Assembly (NCBI RefSeq): GCF_032854445.1
Contig: NC_088297.1
Coordinates: 2,605,991-2,669,990, forward strand
Direction of reading: 5' to 3'
Length of the DNA: 64,000 nt
Origin: Liolophura sinensis
Lineage: Eukaryota > Mollusca > Polyplacophora > Chitonida > Chitonidae
Below the pieces are notes generated by a model. The model was not told the origin of the DNA, ran no database searches, and saw only the letters and a list, made by a program, of their open reading frames with translations. Positions 12,001 to 24,300 of this stretch are shown here, piece by piece (position 1 is the first letter of the stretch; each line of letters begins with the position of its first letter). Both the position numbers and the translations under genes were made by a program.

Positions 12001-13021
12001 CCCCCCCAAAAAACATCAATAAAAAATTGCTCACAAAAACTAACAAAATGCCCTTACATTATAACGAGTCCATAAACTCCCACCCCCCAACCCCCACCCC
12101 CCAACCCCCACCCCTTTAGTTGATCAACTGATCAGACTATACACAAGAAAATGTGAATGAAAATGATTAAGGCATATCACCAAGCTCAACTTCCGCTATA
12201 TTGTGGCACCGAGTCTGCGATTTAATCATGAAGATAATATTATGATTTTCAGTATTAAAATGACAATACCCCACACAATATCCAAATGGACTCCAGGAAT
12301 TCAACCTACATGCTGCAAAGCATAGCACTACTCTTTTGTTTTACATTTCATAGGGACAGTAGTTTATTTGTTGTATTTGGAACGAACTAAGCATGCGCAG
12401 TGCATATGTTATCCATTATTCATGTTAAACGAATAATTTGATTTTGATTAGTATCTAATCGTGTTTGACTGTCATAATTATGTTTACCTCCAAAGGCTCT
12501 TTTGATTTTATCTGATTTGTCTTTAGCGCCGCGCTACTCGTTATAATTCAGCTGGTTCATGGGAGAAGACGGCAGTAAGCTAAATGTAACTTTCTAATGT
12601 AACCTTTTCTCTTGACAAATATTTACTGCTCAAAATCTGATTGACAAATCTCTTAATTTCACCATTAGCCAAAGACTTTGACCGATTAACTCTTGCCGCC
12701 CTATTATAATTTAGATACTACGGTGTAAAACACAAATCAAATAAGATAGGCCAAACTCTTATAGGCCAAAGGTTCAATTTTACTGTACCGGTAACAAATA
12801 AATAAATAAATAAATAAACACGAAAAAAAACAATAAGAAAGCAATATAAAGTGTTGTCTCATGATATACACCAAACTGAATTTGACAATTAAGGCAGTAT
12901 TTCAAGGAACTCTGAAATAAACAGCTGAGTGAAAGCATCGCTTGATTGCTCATGTGTAACTAATGTCGATGCGCCTTCAGTTGGGAAAAAAAGCCAACCA
13001 ATAAAAAATTAGCAGGCCCAA

Positions 13022-13030
13022 ACATATAAG
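13022..13030 (+). promoter_or_regulatory. Possible TATA element of the plus-strand astacin gene
   Basis: acatataag lies about 257 bp before the start codon. A spaced initiator was not obvious, so this is only a candidate. Confidence 0.3.
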
Positions 13031-13286
13031 TAGTGAGTTTCACCTAAGATATCATAATAACCCCGGGAATCAGTCGATCAGTCTTGAACCGTTCAGGCAG
13101 TCTCTATAACGGTTTGCTTCTTTTTCTGAATAGCTGCCGTGGTCTTGGAAGGAAAAGACACAGACGCTAAAAGCTAACATAAGCTGAAAACTTATCTATA
13201 GCAACTGTAAAAGTGATTAACGCAAAAAGTTACTGCGTTTAGATTTCGGATTTGGATCAAAGCTCCGAAACCGTACCCCAGCAGCC

Positions 13287-16200
13287 ATGTTGGTTCCGTT
13301 ATGTATATGGCTCTACGTGGCCTGTGTGTCCTTGATCAAAGGTATGCCCCTACTGGGGGAGAATGCTCCTCATTCTCGTGTTACACGAGCAGCGATGGAG
13401 GGCTTGATGAGACGGACGTTCGACTTTAGCACGACGTGTCCTGGTGGCATCATCCTTAAAGTTAAAGACACTCAAATCAACAGGAGAGACCTCCGGCTAG
13501 GCGCGGATGAGGCGGTGAGTTATCTCCCTTAAAATGGCCTGTTGCGATTTCTTGTTTCGTAAAAATGATTTCAATTTCCACTATAACCATTCGTAACTGT
13601 GTGAGACTTTCCGATTTCTGTGCATTCTAAATTCTACGACGCACTCTATTTCTTATACTCTCTTAATTGCCACGGTCTTTCTAATTTTCTGCGCAGTTTT
13701 CAGTTGTATGAAAATTTAAGATCCCGGTATCTACATATACGGTATCCTCATCACCACCCTCCCCCCCCCCCTGTCCCCCCACTGCCCCCATCCTCTCCTT
13801 CCCTTACATGCTAATATACCTATATTGGTATTTCTATGAAAATTTCAGTTGTATGATTCATTCTTTCCTTGTCAACTTCTCTTTTCGATACACTCTTCAC
13901 CGTGGTCATATACGAGATACCAGCCATTTTAATTATTACTACTTGGGGCCTCCGTGGCGCAATTGCTTAGCGCGCTAGCGCAGCGTAATGACCCAGGGTT
14001 CTCTCACCAAAGCGGTCGCTGTGAGTTCAAGTCCTCTCTGGCCGTATGTGGGAAGGTCTTGCAGCAACCTGCGGATGGTCGTGGGTATCCCCCGGGCTCT
14101 GCCCGCTTTCCTCCCACCTTAGCGCTGACCGCCGTGGTATAAGTGAAATATTCTTGAGTACGGCGTAAAACACCAATCAAATAAATAAATCAATAAGTTA
14201 ATACTACTATTATTTAATAATATTTTACTCCGTGTATTTCACGCATATCTTCGTTTCTTTGATTCTCTGGGCTCGCCGTCTATTCTTTCATTTCCTTCGC
14301 ATTCCTAGATGTTGCCTTTTCTATAAATTCCATCATGGGTAGTTTTAAACATTCAGCTTGGCTGAAAAATATAGTCTTGAAAGGAAACAACTGAGAAAGT
14401 CCTTATCATTTCATTCATCTAACAATCGATCAGTCACTTAACAGTTAATCAGAAATCAGAAACAAAAACGTCTACACTGTTTACTTGGCAGGCGGTCATA
14501 GCTGAAGGGTTGTTTGACCAGAGCTTTGAGGACCGAGTGGACGTCTGGTGCAAAGTCGCGAAACTCACCCAGGAGTTGGCGGCCAGTATAGGCCGAACAG
14601 TGGTAAGTAATTTAATGTATTACTTTGTTGAATCTATTCGTTTATTAAACAACTTTAGGGTGCCTCCGTGGGTTAGTAGTTAGCGGGGTAGTTCAGTACA
14701 ATCACCCAGAAGCCTTCCAGCAAAGCGATCGTTGCGAGTTCAGCTCATGCTGGCTTTCTGTCCGGTCGAGCGTGAGAAGGCCTGTCAGCAACCTGGTCGT
14801 GAGTTTTCCCTGGGCTCCATCCGGTTAGCTCCCATCATAATGCTGGCCGCTGTCGTGTAAGAGAACGCCAACATTTTATACACGCTTAATTCTATAGTGT
14901 GTCCACCGTAAAAAATAATTTGACATTATTCACAAGACAAGGGTAACAGTGAATTCAAGCACTTCCAAATTCCTCCGAAACTCTTGTTTTACTCTTTTAA
15001 TCAAGTAAAAATTTTGAAATTAGGAGGAAAATTAATATTTTATCATCCAAAACATCATTCGGAATGCTTAACCCTGTTGCTGCAGTTTGAACACCATCAG
15101 CCATTAAAATAAATAAACAGATAGCAATTCCTTTGCTTATGGGTATAAATTTTCCCTGAAAACTAAAGTAAATATCTTATCTGGCTGCACAAACATGCTG
15201 TCGTCGCTAACCAGTTTAAATAAAGTTATCGTATTTAACTTGAGACGGGCTCTGTCCAATTTCCTCTCATTGTAATGCTGGCTATCGTCGTATAAGTGAA
15301 AAAGTCTATATAGAGTAAGGCAAAAAACACCAGTAAAACAAATAAACACCACATGTTATTTTTTGGGGGGGTTTGTTGTTGTGTTCCTTGCTTTATAATT
15401 CAGCATTTAGATGTTAATATTCTTAATAAAGATTAGTCCTCTGTACATTGAGAAAGTAGATGACAACTACGATAAAAGTGTGTGTTATCGCTCATCACTT
15501 GTATTCATTGGGTTAAATTATGTTCTCATCTACTAGTATTTAAGTTGTGCTAAACACGTCATAACTTATAATGACCCGTTTTCCAGGACACCTTTGATAT
15601 CAGCGAATTGAAGTTGTATCAAGGTGACATCCTCTTGACTCCGAGGACGGTGGACAAGCTAGTTGACCATGACGAAACTCCCGGACGTAAGCAGAGAACC
15701 CTTCGTCCCAGTGGTTCAAACCCGGACTTCGCACTGCTCGCTAAGGATCGTTCAGCCCGCTCTGCGGAAAGAGTAAAGAGGAAGGTGATCACCGATAAAC
15801 AGTATTTCTGGGACAACGCAATAGTGCCATGGAGATTTGATGACAGCAAACTTAGTAAGTAACAAAGTTTGGTGGTATTTAGAAGTTGGTTGTTGTTGAG
15901 GAAGAGCATGTTGTTTATTGCAAATGCCGAGTTTTATGCTCAAACTTGAGACTACTGATAATATGATAATGTGGAACAATTCCCGCCTCCAGTAATTCGC
16001 GTCCAAGCTGTATATTGTATTCATTCCTGCCTATATGATGACGAACTGTGTGCGAGCTGTAAGCCTGCATGAAGTACTCATTAGAAGAGAAAATTGGTCG
16101 TCGCGGATTAGACCCTACTATTCCGGCGTTCTCATTCACTCTGTAAATATGGAAGTCGTTAATTTTCTGAAATGAAATATCGATATCATCATTGAACATT

Positions 16201-19200
16201 ACTTTGTAACTTTGCCTTGTACATATTCCCGATATATGTAGCCAACATATTTAGAAACATTTAGTTTTCATTCGTTTTATTTTATTCCTCTGTCCGCGAA
16301 CTACTGTTATAGCGTTTCGTGTCTCATTAGTTTCATTTTTTCGTAAATTTGATATGTAAAAGTTTATGGGTGAATGGAGGGTTTCAGGGAAGATCATTAT
16401 TGACTCAGTGTGTCATATAAGCGTTGAAGTTGAGATTAGGCTTGGGACTTGAGATTATCTTTATTTCTCGCTAATATCGCTTGTGTTTCACTTCAGCCCT
16501 TGATACAAGAGAGCTCATCAGGGAAGCTATAGCTTCATGGGAGACAAATACATGCATGCGATTCCCGGAAAACAATAGCCCTGGATCCACACCACATCTT
16601 CGATTTATTCAACATAATGGGTAAACGTTATCTTCATATCTGTTCCCCGAAACATACGTATTATAACAGACGTAATATATTTATGTCTCTGTTATTGTAT
16701 TTATTTATTTATTTATTTTATTGGTTTTTAACACCATACTCAACAATTTGTCACTTATACATTGACGACCTGTTTTATGAAACCAGGTGGCCCTTGGTGA
16801 GCCACTGACCCTTGTCAATCTGCTAACAAACTTTCTCATCTACGTGTTTACGTACCAATATTAGTGGGGGGGGGAGGGGGGGAGTGGCTCTCGTCAAACG
16901 GTAGAGTGCGCCAGCGCTCACGTAGGCGTTATTGTAACCAAGGCCTCTCGAAAACTGAGAAGCAACAAGTCAACTGCCCAAACACAAAAATGTTTGAATC
17001 CAAATAAGTAGCTAGTCTTTGAATGTCTCAGATTGTAATCTAGTACATGTATTCATTTGGTGGTCTTGCAGCACCCTGCGGATGATTTTGGGTTCCCACG
17101 GGGCTCAATCCCGTCCGCACCTCTCCTAATCTTGGCCGCCGTCGTATAAGTGAAATATCCTCAACTACGGCGTAAAAGTAAATAAATACAAATATATAAA
17201 TGATTTTGGGATGGGGCTAGTGTGGGATTATTGGTAAGATTTGCTCCAGCAATTGCTGTCAGCTAATGTACCCGGTTAACCAATGGTGGTTTCCTTCTGG
17301 ATAATGTTTTCCCTTTAACATTTGACATTTAACTCATATGTAAGGCTACGGCTTACATTTTTGAATATTGATCTATTCCACGTTGTTTCATTCACAGCCA
17401 CTATAATCTGTCACAATTAATAACAACTGATAGATCATTTCAAACTGTATATTTCCACAGGTGTTATTCCTACATCGGGAAAGATCCGGCTGGACAACCA
17501 GTTTCAATTGGTCGTGGTTGCGAAACTGTAAGTCATATTAACATTCAAGCTAAAATGCCTTAGGATAAAATATTATAATAAGAAACAGAATCTAAAACAC
17601 CATTAGTCATAAATATTGATCATAAAACATAGGTTACTAATGAAGCGCTGGATACAAAACCATGCTCTGCATTACATTCCCGGGTAAGTAACATTATCAC
17701 TTCAAGTGCCTGAACATGTCACTGGAAAAGAGAGATGTATTAAAGACTAAGTGTAATATAGGCATGGAGTGTAATAAAGACATTCGGTGTAATAATACCG
17801 GGAAGTGTAATAAAGACATTCGGTGTAATAATACCGGGAAGTGTAATAAAGACATTCGGTGTAATAAAAGCGTTGTATGTGAGACAAACCTGAATTATAA
17901 ACAAAAAAAGACATGAGGCGTGAGAAAGATCTGGCCGCGGTATCCCGAAGAGATTTTCGACTTAGGTCAAAATTTCAAACCCCTTTAAATTTGTTATTTC
18001 TCGTGTAACAAGGTCAAAAAAAGTTCTGTGTAAGTTTTTGTATAACAAATTTCAAATACCAAATTAAATGGTTGAAGTTTTGACTTTAGTTTAAGATTGC
18101 TTCTTGTTACCGAGCCGTGAGGTGTTAACACGCATGAGATTTAATGGGAAAATGAGATGTCATAAAAGCAATGGATGTAAAACAGATATGAGGTGTGATA
18201 AAGGCAGACGATGTAATGGATGTATGATGTGTAATAATTGGGAGATAACTCTAAAAAAAGTCCAAAATGCACTGGGTATGTCGCCATAACTCTTGTATTA
18301 GAACTATATCACCTCGTCGACGTTTTCTCACTCACTGTCATTTTTTTCATTGATGTATTTCAGTTGGGAATAATCTCTCATGAAATTGGCCACGCAATCG
18401 GATTTTCTCACGAACAGTCTCGCCCGGACAGAAATCGTTATGTCCGGATAAACTTCAGTAATGTCTGGCGAGGATTTGAAGGGAATTTCTACGCTAACAA
18501 ATGGAATACTTTTCATACAGAGAACACGCCATACGATTACAGCTCTCTCATGCACTACGCTTCCAGAGTAAGTACGAAGTTCCTTTGGCCGTTTGTGAAG
18601 TCATCATCGAATTCCTCTAAATTCGAATGAAAATGGTACGCACTATTGGGTTTTCTCGACCAGACACGTGACTCGTAAATTCTCGTTTAAATTTATGCCC
18701 CAATATACAGGTCTCGCGTGATAATGCGTGAAAAGCCAGTAGTGTACCAGGCTTCCTGTTTTCCATCAATATCGTGTGCATATTTGTATCTCTCATGTGA
18801 CAAAGTTCTTCAGTAACTTGACACAATTCGGTGATTTACGCAAGAAACTGGAGTGGCAAATCATGGTACCAATCAAAACTGCCTTAAAAATGAGTAGACG
18901 CTTTCCTTATTCTGGAAAATAACTTATATCATTACTGTGTTTTTTTTCTTTTTCCATCTCACAGGACTTCGCTCGAGACGTGTCGCGTGACACTCTGGAA
19001 GCCGTGGACCCTGCAATGAGGGCGACGATGGGCCAAAGAGACGAATTATCTTTCTGGGATATCAAGGGGGCCAACAGCAGATACTGTTCTCGTAAGTCAC
19101 AGCCAAAGCAGGGTCACCACGGGAAGAGCTCTTATAGACTCATACCTTCATAACAGGGTACAGCACAGAGAGTAAAACTGGAGTAGCGACGACCAATGTG

Positions 19201-21282
19201 ATAGTTGACAATTTATCACACGTGCTCTAAGAGATCTTTGCTTAAAGTTAATGCTATTTTTGAAATGTTGCTAGTCTTGACCCTGAAAATGTTTTTGTTG
19301 CCATCATTGTGGCTCATCATGCAAATACATTGCACCATGTATCATATCTCAGCTGGATTTGTTGGGGGAGTAAAATCACTGGCACAATATCTAAAAGTTA
19401 TGGACAACGACGGTTTGTTCTTTCCTCATGGAACATGTTTATTGGGATTGTTTTTTGTTTTACAGAGAGCTGTGGCGAGGATTCCTTGGAATGGGACCGA
19501 TGTGCTCATGAAGGGTTCAGAAACCCAAATAACTGTAGCGAGTGCCTTTGTCCATTAGGATGGGCGCCACCATTCTGCGAAGAGCCCATCTCTAGTAGTA
19601 AGTCACAGCTTTGCTATACTCTTCAGTGTGTGTTGAGACCAAGTTCGTGTTGAGTACTACTGTGTGTTGAGTCTAAGTGTGTTCTAAGGCAAAATGTGTA
19701 CTAAGATCAAGTCACTGATAGGGCTAAGTCTAAGCTCAGACAAAACGTGTGCTATGTCTGTGCTAATCCGGAGTCACCGCCAGGAGCTTGTTTTCAAAAA
19801 CGGAGTCGAGTCAGTTGTTTGGATTTTGTTTATAGCAATCTACATGAAGCTTGTTAATCTGGATTAAGCTGTACCCCTGCTTCACATTTCTTATACAGTA
19901 ATAAGTTATCTAATGTTAACGCTAATGTTAACGCTTAAATTATTCATTTAATCATTAATTATTACATAGTAAACAAATCGTCTGAAAAGAAGACGTTAAC
20001 AACAATTTCAACTGATTTTATGTTATTTTCTGTCTAGAATTTTTGGTATTTATAAGTGTTGTTCAGTAGTTTCTAATTTTAATTTTTGATGTAAATCTTT
20101 CTTCATGAGGAATAACCACAGTCTACAAGGCACTCGGTGGAAAGAGAAAGCTAGAGAGTGTGTGTGTGTGATGGGTTCGGGCGTGAGATGGTGTCCTCAG
20201 TTTAAATGTACATAACTGTAGCCAGGAAAAATTGAAATACATTACATTATAGTTAATTATTACACAGTCATAAAGTACACTTATATACCCTATATTTATT
20301 TGTTTATTTGACTGGTGTTTCACACCGTACTCAAGAATATTTCACTTATACAACCTCATATATGTGCGTACTTTAAAATACAGGACTGACTGGAGGAGTT
20401 CGCCTACATCTTTCCATTCTTCACGAGAATGTCAACCAATAAACTGTGTTTTTTTTTTATCCTACAGCTGATTGTGGCATTAACACTTTTGAAGCAACAA
20501 CCTCCGTTCAAACTTTCACCACGCCTGGTTACAATGAAGATGGAATGGCGCTGGAGACTACCTGCGCATACAGGTTCACGGTAAGCACAGAAGATTTGAT
20601 CTACTGTTTTGAAAGATAATACAGCACATAACATAAACTTAGTTCATTCGTAAGAGAGATAACTGTAAATATAAATCAACTTTTAGTCTGGGATTTTTAT
20701 GAGGCCATGCTAGAACAGCGAGAAACGACGTCGCGTCAGTCGTACCCCAGTAATTTGAAATGGTGCGCTCATTAAACTTAATGTGGGATACTTCATCGAT
20801 ATGTATTAGACTTCAAGACTAGAATTCCAAATATGTATAAAAACGAAAATTTTCCGTTTATCTTCCGTTTTACATATACACACTGCCAAAAATGATTTTA
20901 CAACAAACATTTCTGGTAGTTTTCTTCCCCAAAAACTGACTAACTTAAAAGACACGCATCGTTAGATAGACCACATAAAAGGTGCGCATAAAATAGGCCC
21001 ATTTATTTGTTTAGAATTTTTAGAGAGAGTTAAAAGCATTTAAAGGTTTGAATTCCAAGGTGGACTTTATGGATAACCCTATCGGTGTATAGGAACAGCC
21101 TTAGGAGAATAGTGCAGATTAAAATTGTTAAAACATCTACGGCCGTAAGTGGGAAGGTCTGCCAGCAACCTGCGGATGGTCGTGGATTTCCCCCGAGCTC
21201 TGCCCGGTTTCCACCCACCATAATGCTGGCCGCCGTCATATAAGTGAAATCTTCTTGAGTTCGGCGTAAAACACCAATCAAA

Positions 21283-21325
<43 letters not shown>

Positions 21326-24300
21326 ATGAATGAATGAATGAATGAATGAATAAAACATCTAATTATTCATATCCGTATTATTATTGTTATTGGACATTCC
21401 GTCAAAAGGTCAGCTGTACATCCATTTTCTTCGATTCTAATTAGTAATTCAACATTTTTTACGCATGCCAGGCCCCGGACAACATGAGAGTCAGGATGAA
21501 GTTTGTGAATGACTTTGTTATCGAGGACAGCTCTAGGATTGCCCGTGCCCCAGCCTGTGGCTCTTTCGTAGAAGTCCGACACCAAAACATGGCTGTAACG
21601 GGCCCAAGGTAAAACCGATGTTTTCGTTTGAGGGTCAAATTTCACATTTGTACTGTATGCCACTGGTGGAAGGTAAAAGATGTAGCTACTAAATGTAAGG
21701 TTAGAAAATATGCGATATATTAACTGGGTAAGACTAAACTGCTATCAGAACCTGCAGAGATACTGAATTCCGTAAAAAGATATTTCACCAGGACTATTTT
21801 GAATTACATTCCATGATGAGACTGTAACCCTAAACGCAACTATCACGACGACATATTAGTATATCTGTAATACGTTTCACAATGACTCTTACATTTGACC
21901 TACGTCACTCCTCTCTTAGCTACATGAGTCCCAGCATTGACTTCTGGCAGATAAAAGGTGCAGCCATTCGCAACATCAGTAGACCAAACAAAGTGCGGCC
22001 ATTCACAACATCAGTAGACCAAACAAAGTGCGGCCATTCGCAACATCAGTGGACCAAACGAAGTGCGTCCATTTGCAACATCAGTAGACTAAACAAAGTG
22101 CGGCCATTCGCAACATCAGTAGACTAAACAAAGTGCGTCCATTCGCAACATCAGTAGACTAAACAAAGTGCGGCCATTCGCAACATCAGTAGACTAAACA
22201 AAGTGCGTCCATTCGCAACATCAGTAGACTAAACAAAGTGCGGCCATTCTCAACATCAGTAGACCAAACAAAGTGCGTCCATTTCCAACATCAATAGACC
22301 AAAGTGCGGCCATTTCCAACATCAGTAGACCAAACAAAGTGCGTCCATTTGCAACATCAGTAGACTAAACAAAGTGCAGCCATTTCCAACATCAGTAGAC
22401 CAAACAAAGTGCGTCCATTTGCAACATCAGTAGGCTAAACAAAGTGCGGCCATTCTCAACATCAGTAGACCAAACAAAGTGCGGCCATTCTCAACATCAA
22501 TAGACCAAACAAAGTGCGGCCATTCGCAACATCAGTAGACCAAACAAAGTGCGTCCATTTGCAACATCAGTAGACTAAACAAAGTGCGGCCATTCTCAAC
22601 ATCAATATACCAAACAAAGTGCGTCCATTTGCAACATCAGTAGACTAAACATTGCGGTCATTTGCAACATCAGTAGACCAAACAAAGTGCGTCCATTCGC
22701 AACATCAGTAGACCAAACAATGTGTGGCCATTCGCAATATGAGTGGACGGATGAAAGTTTGATTCTGTCACTTTCTATTTGGCAGATTCTGTGGCAGGGA
22801 AACTCCACAAGAGGAATTCGTCTCGCACGGTTCAGATCTTCTACTCACAACCGCCAACTTTTTCACTTCAAACAGAGGATTCCAAGTGGAATATTCTGCA
22901 GGTAGGACTATATTTGTGTGGATGCAGCAAAATTCGGTGAACAAGGGATTCGTTGATTTACAGATACACAATCTTTTAAAGCTTAACGAACATAGATTCT
23001 GACATGATTTATTTATTTATTATTTGATTCGTGTTCACGCTGTACACAAGAATATTTCACTTATACGACGGCGGCCAGCATTACGTTGAAAAACCCAGGG
23101 GAGACCCATAACCAGGTTGCTGACAGACTTTCCCACCTAGACTTTTGTATGAATACATGATGGCAACAAAATTCTGTGAACAATATTTATTTGATTGATG
23201 TTTTATGCGGTACTCAAGAATATTTCACTTGTACGACGGTGGCCAGCATTATGGTGGGAGGAAATCGGGCAGAACCAGGAGAAAACCCACGATCATCCGC
23301 AGGTTGTTGCCAGGCCTTCGCACGTACGGCAGGAGAGGACTGTGAACAATAAGATGTGCTTGCAAGTGCAGGTACAATACCCTTGAAAATTTAGTCAACG
23401 TCGTCTTGGTATACATGATACAGCAAGAACTCAGTGAAAAGAGAGGTGCTTGTGGCTACAGGCAAAGAACGTTGTAGAACTTAACCGGCATAGACTTGGC
23501 AGAATTCTGTGAATAGAAACATGCATATAACTACTGGCAAAGCACGTTGTAGATCTTAGCCGGTATAGACTTGGCAGAATTCTGTGAATAGAAACATGCA
23601 TATAACTACTGGCAAAGCACGTTGTAGAACTTAGCCGGCATAGACTTGGCAGAATTCTGTGAATAGAAACATGCATATAAGTACTGGCAAAGCACTCTTA
23701 TGCTGTTGTAAATACTCCTGTCCGTAATATGTTCATATTTGTAGTGTTTGTTTTGATAAATCCACAGTTCTTGATTGGGCCACCAAGCACCTGCCATTTT
23801 CACAAGCGTTGCATCATATCTCGTCACATTGTTTGCGTTATGGTAGTTTAGAGGGTTGTTTAGCTTCTCATATTACCTGGTCGTATAAACCGTCGTACAA
23901 TTTTCAAGAGGGGCCTCCGTGCTTCAGTTGGTTAGCGCGCTAGCGCAGCGTAATGAACCAGGAGTTTCTCACCAATGCGGTCGCTGTGAGTTCAAGTCCA
24001 ACTCATGCTGGCTTCCTCTCCGGCCGTCTGTGGGAAGGTCTGTGAGCAGCCTGCGGATGGTCATGGGTTTCTCCCGGGCTCTGCCGTCGTATAAGTGAAA
24101 TATTCTTGAGTACGGCGTAAAACACCAATCAAATAAATAAATAAATAAACAATTTTCAGGAAGTAACTTGATGTGTGTCTATTCCGCCAAAGGGCTGAAC
24201 CCCCCTGAAGACACCGAAGACACCAGACATGACACCCCACACAGTCACACTATATTGACACCGGACCAACCAGTCCTGTTTCCTTGCTCTCACCTTCCCA

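Larger units (their letters stand above)
7094..13286. other. Gene-poor region 5' of the plus-strand astacin gene
   Basis: No convincing exon. Contains SINE-A and SINE-B copies, an inverted-repeat element at 8376-8946, a palindromic element at 11025-11274, C-rich low-complexity tracts (12000-12010, 12080-12113) and an (aaat)n run near 12800. The last 300 bp should hold the astacin promoter. Confidence 0.5.
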
